Assembly: GCA_039619475.1 (NCBI GenBank)
Contig: CM077115.1
Location: 103,476,393 to 103,540,392 of the forward strand
Reading direction: 5' to 3'
DNA length: 64,000 nt
From: Icerya purchasi
Taxonomy: Eukaryota; Arthropoda; Insecta; Hemiptera; Monophlebidae
Both the position numbers and the translations under genes were made by a program. Positions 37,501 to 51,100 of this stretch are shown here, piece by piece. The notes beneath the pieces are model-generated. The model saw only the letters and a list, made by a program, of their open reading frames with translations, made no database searches and was not told the DNA's origin. Within the stretch, counting starts at the first letter, position 1, and each line of letters begins with the position of its first letter.

Positions 37501-39116
37501 CAAATCTATGGAAATGAAAGAAAGTATGGAAATTGCGCAAATCTCTCGAAAAAACAGTTTCCAACCAAAGTTACACAATACCGATACAGCTAGATCAGGA
37601 GAGATATCAACGTCGATCTCAAGAAACTTGAAAATCATGTCGGTTCATGGAAGAAACCTTTGGATTACAACTCAAAACGAATCCCCGGCTTTACCAACTA
37701 CTCGTGGGGGATCGTATATCAGTTTGATCTTCGCCGGTCACATCGACAAAATTGATTTTCTGAAAGTTACATAAGTGTTATTTCGGCTTTCGTAAAACCA
37801 TATTGTCCGTTACTTCTAAGGATCATGTGACACGAGAATGAAAAAAAATTTTTTAAAATAAAATCGTCAACATTATTATTTTTTTTTTTTTTTGGAATTC
37901 GAGACGTTCATTATCGCTTATTCAATGTTAACATATCGTACAGAAACAGTTGAAAGTATCAGAGATGATGATATTAACAGACAGCAGACGGCTAGAGCAT
38001 GTTCCGTGTTGGTTTTTTGAATTTTAGCCGTAGGCTCTAATCAGAAAGCATTGAGGCGGTTCGGGGTTCTGCAACGGGGAGGCGCGCCCAGCGCTCACTT
38101 TTTGCTAATTAATTGCTGTTCAATTGACGCACATATATCTTCGTATACTTTGCAAAGTAATTCAGCAAAATAATGGAAAAGATTATACTTTTTTTTTAAA
38201 GAAACCGATTTAAAAAATTGAAAGTATCATTAAAACTCGCTTCAAATTTACCGGGCCGCGAGTATTGTGATATTTAAGCTACTCGCATCATTTACGCCTA
38301 GATTTGAAATGCTCAACTCCGAGAGGGAAGCTGTGGGATTTTTGTTTTCCTTTTAATTCGATAAAAATACTAGATATTAAAAACGATTTTAAATTTTCGT
38401 GACTTTTGTTTTTCGCCATTTGTCTATATTATTTACCGAAAGATCCGGAGACAAATAGGGTGAATAGGAAAAATTATTGCTTAGCAAAAAAAGGACGATA
38501 TAGAAGTCAAATTATCGATTTCAGCCTGCCAAATACGATGCGTAAATTGTAATGGTTTAAGAGGCAAGCGATTAGCACACTTGCAAAGGGAGGAAAAAAG
38601 GTTTCCTGTTTCATATACAGTCTCGCGTCCCTCGATTTTATCAGTACTCTTTGCCCAGTTCTCCAGACTTCCTTATAAACTCGGTCCAGATTACGTATTA
38701 CACACTTACATTCCCCTTACGCAACAGGAGCGAACGTTTTCCAGTAAGTGAGGAAAAATTTATAATTACCGCTGGCGGCTAGTTATTGTTGTTGTTATAA
38801 AGCGGGCGATTTATTAAGCTCACATGTAAATGCACGGGCGAACTGCGATGAGCGATTACATCATTAAAAGATAAGAAAGGTCGTTTGGGCAGAAGACAAA
38901 TGAAACAATATACGCACGCCATTATGTGTGTTTTTGCAAACTTACCGCTTTCACTTTCTTGTAGACACACTGTAACAAGCACTGGAATCAAAAGAACGAA
39001 ACAAAAATTACATTAGCAGTCGTAAAATAAGAAATACACGTTGTTTTACTTAATCGGTGAATGTAAATTATTATTATTACTATTATTATTATTATTATTA
39101 TTACTATTACTATTAC

Positions 39117-39185
<69 letters not shown>

Positions 39186-42100
39186 ATTTAATACAATTCA
39201 CGGCATTGTAATATGTCTATATATAAGGAACCAGTTGTGTAATATGCTGACCATTTTAAAATTATTGCAATAAATATTTATTTATTTTTTCATTACTTTT
39301 ATTAAATGTCGCACCAAGGCTTTTCGAATAGGCCCGCAGTGATTAAATAAGAAACAGACATATGACAAAGTAAAAACAAGAATGTTTAGAGTTATTATTT
39401 TTAGAAAAAATGACGCGTAAAAGTGTATATATATATTTTTTAATACTATTGCTATAAATATTTTTTTACTATTTGATTATTTTTAATTTTGCTCACATTA
39501 CTATTAAATTCATTTCACACTGTCAAAAGCAAGCTCTTATCTCAATTGGTTCGGGATGATAAAAAACAAAAATACGTATCTTCCAAGAATTATTACAATT
39601 ATTATTATTACATTTTTCCTTCCACTGTACCGTCTTTACGAGACCATTCAACTTTACAATAGCCTACCAGAGAATATAAACCAGGCCAATCCTTCCAACG
39701 AGAGAATTGGCTCCGAGATACCGTTACCGTCGTGAGGATGTAATAGGAAATATATGAAAATTACTATTTTATGTTTCTTCACGCACAATTTTTGTCCATA
39801 AAGATCAGTCTAAATAATTGTTTGTTTACTTGAAAGTGCATCTCCGGTCTGTGGTGGTGCCGTATGATTATTTATCGAGTAATCATCACATAACGTGAAA
39901 AAAAAGGCTCTCTTCAATAGAATGATTAATATAACGAATGCTTAAAATACCATCAATGTTATTTACCGTGAAAACGTGGATTAAAAAGAAAAGGAACTTT
40001 TAATACGGCCGGACCAAAACTAGTCTCAAAAAAGTCCATACCGCGTTCTGTAGCAGTTAGAATGTTTTTTTTTAATCATCATTTTTTTTTTTTCATTATT
40101 AGAACATGAAAAAATACAAAACCCCGGAATTTTAAAATTTAAAGACCAATATTTCAACATTAAAAGGCTAGTAAACGTGATTCATTTTTAATATGAAAAT
40201 ACAGATTCGAATAAAAAAAACGAATTTGATCCCTCCATTAATACTTTTTTTTTTTTCAACATGAATTAATAATACAATCTTAACAGTTAAATAAGTATTA
40301 CTTTTTACAAAATAAAACATCTAAGGGATCATTTGGTTTATCATAAGCTCGTCACGGACGGAAATATTACGTTCCAACATTAATATATGCACTTGACAAT
40401 GCGGACTGACATCAATTTGTTTATTCGAAAGTGTATCGGTCAACGGTAATCCTATGAGACTACCGATGCGTATCGGTGAGCACTCTAAGCAGTCATCAAA
40501 TCAGAAAAAGTCGCTTCGTTAAGAGAACTACTTTCTTTATTCAGAATAGACAGGCAAAAATCAAAGAAAATATTAGCTACCAATGTTTTGAAATTAAACA
40601 GGCCATCAATGCGAGTGACTTAAACAATTATCAGCGCACGTAAGGATGGATCAATAAAAGCAGTACAGACAAACTGGGCTAAAGGGAGTTTTGAAAATAT
40701 AAAGATAGAATCGCTCACAAGGAAAAAACATTCGAAAAACAAATGGTGAGCCTATAAAATAAAGATGTTGGAGTAATGATGATGAGTGAGAGAGAAGTAC
40801 TGAGAAGTAGCAAGCAAAGAATGGTGTTAAACAGAAGACAACACGAATGGTATAATAGGCAAAGAAGGAAAAATTTCACTCGTCATGGTAGAGCAAGAAA
40901 TAACAGGTGGTTGAATAGAATCTAGTTTAGTAAATAAGAAGCATCTTCTCGCCGTTAAATGTAGCTTTTTGAAAAGAGAAACAAGATCACAAACTGCGTA
41001 ATTGTTAATAGAAAGATTTCCATTCGAAGTTGCCAAGTGTACTCGGTAATCAATTTTTCTCTTTTTTGGGATGCAGATGAAATTTTTTTACAGTAATCAA
41101 AATACCATCTGCCTGACATCTCGTCGTAACGTTCAGTATTTTCCTGGCAATAGCCATTACGCCACCTACTAATTGTTCGTTATCATTACGTAAATTAGTT
41201 AAAGTCATCATAATCTCTTAAGTAATTTGTTGTTTACGAAAGGATAGAAGACCCGATCGTCAACTGTGATGAAATACTAAAATGGTATACCGACTAGTTC
41301 CGATTACTTAAAACCACAGTTGTGGGCAATGTGGTAAATTAATTATAATTGGTAAACTGCCACAAGTACGGTTCTTTCAATTTCTATCGGTAATTTCCTT
41401 ATTAGATTTTTTTATCGCCTTTATTTTCAATTGGATAATGATGTAGCTTTCTTTGTTGCTCGGCCAATGTCCTTGTTAGCGTACCCCTCCCAAAAAAGAA
41501 AAAATACTTACTCCTGCTACTCGTCGTTCTTCATTACTAAAAGACGGAGCGATTTCTCGTTTAGATCGAATCGAAGTGGTCTGTTGCCTAATAGCGTCCA
41601 AGTCTTGAGTATTAATTCCGATTACATCTAAGGCTTCTGTAAGCAAAAAGTTCACAATCCATTACTATGTACATGTTAATATATATCTATATAATATGTA
41701 TGTGTATGTATTTGTGCATATAAATGGGTGTATCCACAGAATTTTTAACTTTCGGGATATTACAGATTTTAAAGCATTTATTAAAAATCAGATTAAGATC
41801 AAAATAAACCTGGATGATTTATATAACCATGGTATACCCCAGCAGACTTGCTACTCGTAAAAAGTATTGGGAAACTAGAGTAATCATACTTCGGTCAGTA
41901 GCACATCTCTCTTCTTTTTTTTTTTATTTTCCATGCAGTATAAAATTTTCAACTTAAAAAAGAGAAAACTGATGTTTTTTTTACAGATATTTCAAATTGG
42001 GTGTAAAAGAATAAGTGGCAGATCAAGTTTTGCCTCGTTCGAAAAGCATAATAGTTTTTTTTTGTCGAAAATGCTTCACTTCTATCAGTTTTTGCCCTTG

Positions 42101-45100
42101 TTTTTAGCGGCTATTTTTTTTTTTTTTCTTTTTTTTTTTTTTGATCATTAGCCGCGGGTATTGCCCAGAAATAGATTATGTTAGTAAGAGAAAGAAACGA
42201 ATTAGAATTGAATATTACTAGAGATGAAACAATGAAGGGCGCTAAAATAGGCATGATCCCCGGGGATGGAAGAGAAAGAATAAACGAAGCACTGTATGGA
42301 GTAGGCAAACCAAGATCCAGAAGTTTTCTAAAGAAGTGAGAGCGTTCTCATACATTCGAAGAAGATGTGATTTGTATTGCAGAGTAAATCAGAATCATCC
42401 GGATGGAAAGAACAAAAAGGAGAAGAGGACAAAAAAAAAAAAAACGAAAAGAGGATGCTCGAAGTCGACTATGGTCAAGGCGAAGCCTGCAGATAAAAGA
42501 GATAAAAGAAAGCGCGAAAGATGAGGGAAGACATAGTACCAAGGATGAGGAGGAGGATGAGTTTGGATATAATAGGTAAAAAGATTTAGGATTAGAGAAT
42601 TAAAAATGGATAATATCGTGCCATCGTCTACGACGGAAATTCCTGAAAAGAACGTTAGGATTAGAAGAAGAACATTTTTAGATAAAAACTGACCAGTCTG
42701 AACGGCAGATCGAGCTAATGAATCAGCCAATTCATTGTCCTTAATGATGACTGGGGGACCACAAGAAATCGATTTGTACGGAACGAGCGCTATACAGTCT
42801 AGTGACAAGAGAACGAATCAGGAGAATTATGAAGTCTGAGGAATGACGAGGAAGAGGAAAGGCGATAGACAGTCGAGACTAACGGTAATTTAATTAAATA
42901 CCATTAGTGGAAGTGGTATATTGGATAGAACGAAGGATAGCTGTGGACTGCGCGGTAAATCTGGAGCAGAAGGAATATAAGATTCAAAATAGTCTTAAAC
43001 AGTCAATAAGATATATTTCCAGGCTGTGTACGATCAAATTAAATTTTTGATGAGCACGTGCTCCGTCTAAAAATTTTTCGCGAGCGTTTGAACGGTAACC
43101 TTTTTTGTCATCTTGTTTGAAAAATCAATACAGAATTCTTGGAAATACCAATCGCTGCTGGTGTGATCTGTTCTACACACGTGGGAAATCGTCTTTCATA
43201 TTATTCTATAAGCTTGATGCACGCGAGGGATCTTCCGTTACACTTTACCGCGAAGAGAATAATACTGATCGACCACAAAGGATTATTAAAACCGTATTTT
43301 ACAATAATAAAAGTGATATGCGGGCATATTTACGGAATTTTTAATTTTTGAATAAATAAAAAATAAACAAGTATTTTCGAGGCGCACCTTTGAAAATATT
43401 TCTTTTGCAGATAACCGGAGCGTGTAAGACAGCGTGGCAAAATAGTAATACTCATTTTTGCCACCTGTTGATCAGAGTTTCAAAATTTTAGTTTAATTAG
43501 TAATTTAAACTGAAAGCTTGCTGTATATGACACGTAAAATAAATAAATAAATAAACTGAAAGCTTTTTATCATCTAGATTATTTTCAATTGAGGTTTAAA
43601 AAATTAATCATCCAGTACATCATACTTAGAAGGAGATCTTGATTTTTGAAAAAAAGAATTAAAAACATCTTCGCCATAAATCTCGATAAAGTTAGCTGAA
43701 TATGCGACAGTGTAAAGAATAGTTTACTTAATATTATTTCAAATGAAAAATTTACATTTAAATTTCATGTAATGAACGCAATTGGTAAGGCGAGGAAAAT
43801 GCTGGGTTTAATGTTACAAAGCAGTGTGTATTTCAGATACATTGAAACATATTTATTCTTATGCTTCGCTTTTAGAATTTGGCTCGTCGATTTGGAATCC
43901 TACACCCGCTAATTTAGTAGCTGGAATCGAAAGAGTGCAGATAAAGTTTATAAAATACTTATATAGATTTGGTAAATTCAGCCGTTTCGCCGAATATGGA
44001 AAAAAACATTTGGACAATTAAACACGAACAGTCTAGAGGGGAGAGGAAGGAAATAGCGCTTCGCTTTTTGTATAATCTGTTGTATGGTAAAATAAATTGT
44101 CCGAATGTCCTAGAGAAAATATTTATTAAAGTACCCATTTCAGGCGACCAACTCATCATATTGGCAGTAAAGTTTGCACGGACTCAGCAGTGTGCGTGCT
44201 CCCGACTACACACACCTTATTTATACTATACAACAAACTAGAGAAATAACATCTTGAACTAGATATATTTGATAGTCGTTCAAGAGAGTTTTTAAAAATC
44301 ATCAAAAGTTGGACGACGTAAGGCTGAGTTATCCCATTTGCTTTCGTTGAGAATATCTATACGTGTGTGCGTGACTGGGTTTCATCTGTGTGCTTGTTTG
44401 TGTTTATGTGTGTGTTCGTGCGTGAGAATGTGAGAGTGTTTGGATATATTTTGGTGTGTGATCAGTATTTTTCATATATATGCATATATACATTTACACG
44501 TATGGAGCTACATGTATGCGTCTGTGTGTGTGTTAACTAGTACTTTATATCAATTATTTGCGCACGTGCATGTTTAGTATATTAATTACAACGTAATTCC
44601 TAGGCTACCCCCCGTTAGAAAAAATATCCCAATTTTATATAACGTTTGTTGCACTTCATAGGATTTTTGTGATTATGTTATTATATTCATATGGACGTTG
44701 TAAATTTTGATCATTTTATACAAATTATAGAAGAAAAAGAGACAGAAATGTAAACAAGAGGTGTCAAGAGGCACAATCCCTTGCGAGGCCAAAATGGCTG
44801 AGTTATTTATATATATATACATATATATTCAATCGTACGATTTCTTTTATTTTCTATTTTATCGTATTGTGCTGTGTAATAATTTATATTATAAATAATT
44901 AAACCATACAATGGTAGATATATTTATTTGTGTAATTTAATAATTTATAAAGATAACGAAAATTTCTACGGAATTTTTATGATCGATTTTTCGATAATTC
45001 CTTCTTTCTGCAAATCGAACATTCCTTTTTTTTTTCTCTCTCACCACCTGACTAGCATTTTAAAAATGTTCCTTTTACTTACAATTTCCGCATTATTTTT

Positions 45101-48100
45101 ATTCTATCGGGTCGTTCTGACGCGCAATATCCTTCTTACAATTAGCGTGACTTTACTAGATAAAAAGTGGACCGGAATTCTTCTTATTTTCTTCTTCTGC
45201 ATAATCGGTATAATTGCAGAGCGGGAAGGTTAATGTTTTTTTTTTTTTTTAAAGTTGAAAGGGACAAAATTAAGCAGTTGGAAATTAAGAAAGTAAATAC
45301 AGCGAGTGGCCTCATTAAAAGGAATGTACATGATATTTCTATATATTTTTATTTTTCGACACTAACTTGTCACACTAATAAGAAGAGATCTTAACACACG
45401 ATCTCTCACGAATCTAATACTGTTCGGAACATCTTCCGGAGATAAGTTTCTCGCGCGGCTTCAAGTAAGATTGATTATGGATTTGACCAGTGGGTTAAAC
45501 AAGATTGAGCCCTAACGCGGTAAACAGTCCGCACTAAAATGAATCCCATAACAACTGCCGTGTACTGGCTTTTCTCCCTCCGGATGGCATACTAATCTTG
45601 ATGTAGAACGACCAAATGGAAAGTAAAAGAAAAACAAAAACAAAAAAACACATCAAATGCGCACAAATCACAGTGTTTCACTATTGCTCAGTTAAGCCAA
45701 CTGAGCAGCTGAAAAAGTCTAATTTTAGCTGAAAAACTGAGTATGCAATAGTTAGTTCTCGAACTGAGACCGCCTATTCGGTACAATACGAATTTCAGGC
45801 GCCAAATCAATTGCTCAATCACAATTGGACCTACTATTTAACTTCTGCTGAAATGCCGGTCATTGAACTGTCTAAAGTGTTGTTTTGTCCGAACAGAGAC
45901 AAAGTCATCCGCGCTTAAATAATAATCCGAAAGCGTTATCCAGATGTACTGATTGAACTTCGAACACGGCACTGATAACAGACGTGGCGTCGGTATAATG
46001 CGTAAAGTTTCTATAGCTAATTGCTGAATCTTAAAAGAGTCGCTGCGTCGCGGTGTGCAGATTTCTAGTTTTTTCGATTCCGATTGAAAACAAGGGTCAG
46101 TTCGGGTTTTGGAAGCTTTTTTTTTGGTTTCATTTAATCGCCAGTGAATTTTGCGAAGAACAAATGTAACTCTAAAGTCTTCGGTCTCCTATATTTAGGT
46201 GACACATCGCGGATGCTGAAAATTTGCAATGTATCGCCGAAACGGTATCGAAGAAAGTGGGAAGGAAACAACGGAAGTAGACCATTCCATTCTACTTTCG
46301 AGCAGGTACTTCCGATATTCTTGGGTCCATGACTTTAAATTTTCGGTATAGTTGAGGATCTTTTAATTATACGACCGCTTCGATTCAAAATAGTCTCGCG
46401 TTAAAGTTAAAGCACACCAATAACTAGAATATTCTTACTTTGGTTACCGTGTATGACCTTTTAAACACCCGCCCACACTGATAAAAAAGTAATTAAATAA
46501 AACGTATCGATTTTGAATATTGTACCTTGCAACAATAATGATTTTATTTCTTCTTGACACTGGCTGATCACTCGTTCCAATTTTTGAGGCGCAGAAATCG
46601 GTGCTTTACATCTTTGTCCTGATGTGCTCTGAAAAAAAATGCAAAAACAAAAATATAATTACACGATTAAGTTATACGAAATGTGGCGTGTTGTTTAAAT
46701 GTTTAAAAAATACTTAATATTAAACGGTATACGAGTATATAAATTCATACTTATTCTACTGGTTCTTTACGATTTATTTATCTTATAAAGTACGTCTATC
46801 GTTTATCATTAAGAGTATGGTCCGGTCTGCTCAGTTTCGGTGGCGTATTACTAATAAGATGTGGGGCCATGTTATAGCATTGTCTATGTGATAAAAGACA
46901 GCCACCGAGTGAAATTGTCGAGTAAAACGCATTTTGCCTAATGGAAACACCACTAAATTATGCGTGAAGTTATTTTCTACATTCGAGTTGTCCCGGCTAG
47001 TTGTTATTTGATTAGTGGTTCTCTTTTTTCTCCCGTTATTTTATAGATGAACTAAATTTATTTAAATTAAACGAATATTTTTGAATAATAAAAAGAAAAA
47101 GAAATATTACCTAGTGTATAATTCCATTTTTTAAAAATATATTAATAAATGGAATGTTGCATAAAATTTGGAAATAATGCTAGTTAAGTATAATATATTC
47201 TCGTACGATCGAAGGGAAACATCTATCGACTATTACCGGAAATCAAAATACGCAAATATTCACACATCTTCCATGCTGTCGCACCTCGCAATTTAAAATT
47301 ACGTTAACGATGTTATTTTAAGTATAACGTCAAAAGTACAGCGCAAAACCTATTCCGATTATAATGTAGAATAATCCGATCCGCAATGTTAGAAGAATAG
47401 TTTTCATTTGAGAAGTTAGCTGTTTGTGCATCAGCCATATTAATAGGTGGCTTGTTAGCAAAAACGGATAAATTTGAAAATGATAATCAGAAAATTAATA
47501 TAAGCGATTATAAGTTTGCATTTAAAATTTTTCCGATAAGATATTTAGGGTCATTACGACAATTGCATCGGTAAATAAAACGTCTAAAAATTAAACTTTA
47601 TTGAATTAGTCGGCATTTGTAATTTTTATTTATTTCTATTTTTTGGCTGCGTCAACGACGAACAATTTACTACCATCGACACGCGAATTCAACTGTTACA
47701 GCTTAATTCTCTGATTAATTATAATTTCCCCGTTTTGATTATCTTTTGCTAAAGCGCCCCCGATGCACGACGGTCATCATTGAGCATCTCTCAAACGAGA
47801 CCTATTCTTGCAACACTCTACATTTTTAAACTAAACATAATTTCCAATCCGTAAAATTTAAGCTGAAGTTGAAATGAAGAAACAAGTATTAATAATTATC
47901 AATGAAATGTACATATATATATATATATATATATACGTGTGCGCACGCACGCACACACAAACAACACACACAGAGGTTATATACCCACATACATGCACAT
48001 ATATATATATATACATTAACTGGTAATAAAATACGTAAGGTTTAACAACGTTAGTTATCATCATTGTGCAAATATATTAGAAGAGTGTTATAGGGATTTA

Positions 48101-51100
48101 AATTAATTTTGTAAATGTCGAATCAATGACAGAAGCATAATAATAATAATACTAATTATAAATTCAGCAAGAAAAGCAGAGGGGTTGTAAAAATTTTCAT
48201 TAGATATTTGACTTTAATTGGTTTATTCTTAAAAATAGTTGTTAAAAAGGGATTTTCTGTTTATTAACATTTCTTATCTGCCGTCTTGCTGCTTACCGCT
48301 GTAGCGGATAAAAGTAGAAAAAATTATGACAAGGCTTTTTTTTTTCCCCCCCCGGTAACGTCGGCGAGAATATCGTTTTATATTCTATATATTATTCCTT
48401 TATTATTAAGTTTTGTATAGAATTTATTAATTTACTAATTATAACAAGTGAAATGTACAAAAAAGCATTTGTAAATTCCAAATTAGAACAGCATTTAGAT
48501 ACAAGTATTTGTCTTTTAAATCGTAATAATATCATTACAAACACGCGTAATTCGATCCTTCGCACTTTACCAATCAGGTGACGCGCCGCTAGATTTTTCG
48601 ATGATAGTCGTCTATAATTCTTACGGACGAGGAGTCGGTTTTCATTGTCTATATTCGATATATGTATATCATTTTTCAACGTTAAATATAATAATCGGTA
48701 AAAATAAGTTTCACTAATTCTCCAAAATAATAGCAAATTAACCATTTTTTATGTCAGAATTTGTAGAAAAATCTAAAATACCCGTTTAGTTTTCGGTCAA
48801 AGTTTTTCGCTAATTTCGATTTCAGTTAAATTAGCTATCTTTTCATTGTAATTTGCACAATGTTCTTCGCCGTTCGTGGTATTCGTAATATTGGTCCCGG
48901 TGTATCTCTACAGGTTTCGACTACCGCTTTATTTCTTTTCTTAAAGTCCATACTTCAACAGCAGCAACGTACGGTAAAATTCAAAGTATAGCATCAGTTC
49001 TAATCAATATAAATGGGCCAATTAAGACAAACCGACACGTTTCTTAGCAAAAGCTATTGCGCTGCGAAACATGTTGCTTTTTAATTTTTACAATAATATA
49101 TTGGTGTCTCTGTTCATTGTAAAATAGACTATACAGAAATTTGTAATTTTCCTAATTAGTAAAATCCACAGTGTCATCTATATTAAACGGAAAAAAAAAC
49201 TCGGTGTGTGGAAAAAGGAAGTAAGGAAATGTCTGAAAAGATGGTGTAAAGAGTAAGATACGTTTCGAATCATTCCATAATTTTCTTCTATTTCTCTTTT
49301 TATTTACTTGTTTTTGTCCTTCCTTGTTTTGTTTATTTTCTTTTTCTTTCTATTTAGCTGCCCTCCTGTATCGGTATGTAAATGAGTATTTACGGTGTGT
49401 GTGTATGTATTTGTATGTGTGTACTATTTTTTTTTACCCCCCTTGGGTTTGCTACCGGAGAGCATTAGCCAAGCAAAATGGAATAGATGCGTGGAACATA
49501 TTTTTTTTATTTTGTCGACAATGGAATCAAGGAACACCTCCCTAGAACAGGGAGAATAGGTAGAGAAAGAACGTAAGAGGCGTTGAAAGGAGCAGAGAGG
49601 CCAAGCTTTAAAAGATGATAATAAAGTAACTCACGCTTGCGGGCTAAACCAGGGATCCGCATCACAAACATACTAGGAACCTTCAGGATCCAATGGATAA
49701 TTAGGAGATGCAACCAAAGAAAAGCGATTTAGAGAAGGAGGAAGAAGACTATGCGAGAAACGGATGCGAGATAGTTTAGTAATTATGGACCGACGCAAAT
49801 TGGGTTAATCATAGAGCCAAAGATGAGAAGAAGAAACATGGGATTAATCAAGAGATAAACGGAATTAGGATTAGCGAAAAGAGAAACATAAACAGAGTGC
49901 CTAAGATGGCAGGATTTAGTTGGAAGAGGAATATTGTGTGCTGGAACCGTACTAATAAAATTTCCATTGGAAGCAGCAGCTTTAGCAAGGAGGTCGACGG
50001 CTACGTTTCCATCAATGCCTGAATATGTTCAGGAACCCAAAGAAAGTCAATAATTTTAGATGTCGACGAGGATAGATCATGGGGAAGAGAACAAATAGAA
50101 ATGATGATAGCATCCGTGGAAGGAGAAAGGGAAGGAGGAGATAGCGCCAGAAGAACACTTAAAGAGTCAGAAACAATAAGGAATATGTGTGTACTATGTT
50201 GTTATATAATCTTTTAAGTTGACTAATATTATTATAATGAATCGGATAAGCAAGAATAGTTGTAATTTTGTATTTTAAATAAGCGTTAATAAGAGTGTCG
50301 GGCACTCACACAATGGGCATACTTGCCCTGTAAGCCCTACAATTTATTATTTTTTTAATAAAAAAAAGCTTAAAAAGTTTTGATTTTTAATTTTCTCTCT
50401 CTTCAATTAAATATTCCTTTCCAAATTTCACGCTGGTAACGGGATTAAAGTAATATAACAATACTGAGTCGGTGAAAAAACAAAAAAACAAAAATACAAA
50501 TAATAATATTTCATAAACTTTACACCCGGCGGCCGGACACGTCCCGATCCGAATATATGAAAATATACGAGATTAAAGAATATTATCGGTAATTATTTAC
50601 GATAACGGTGGAGCGATGAGACGAATATCGGCTACGAAATAGAAATGCGCTCTTTGGATTATCAGGTGGTGGTTCGCGGCATTGCGGTAAGAAATTTTCA
50701 AAGCGGACGCATCATCGCAATTATGCACGGTGTCTGGCCAAGTTTTCATTTTCTCGAAAAAGTATATATCATCATCGGAGGATCAGAGAAAACGCTTTCT
50801 AATTTCCGTTTAATTATTCGTCACATGCGGACGATACGGCGAATGCGACTGCTCACAATGTTTGCATTAAAACGAAATCTCAAGGAAAGAAGAATGTAGT
50901 ACCGTTGCATCAACATTGAACTATATTCCAAACGTTATCTGAAAACCGCACCGAACGTTCGCTTACCTGTTTCTGATTGCTCTCCTAATCGTCAGGAAAA
51001 TATCCTGTTACATCACACTAGCGTAAATATTTACAGCAATCTGCACTCTTAGCACTCTCTCTTTCGCCTTAGGCTCGCTCCGTCGCAATTATTATGCTAC

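Noticed and set aside
37439..37774. 111-codon frame with an internal SMEMKESMEIA repeat
   Set aside because: No domain, no splice context, inside an OBP intron on the opposite strand; likely chance.
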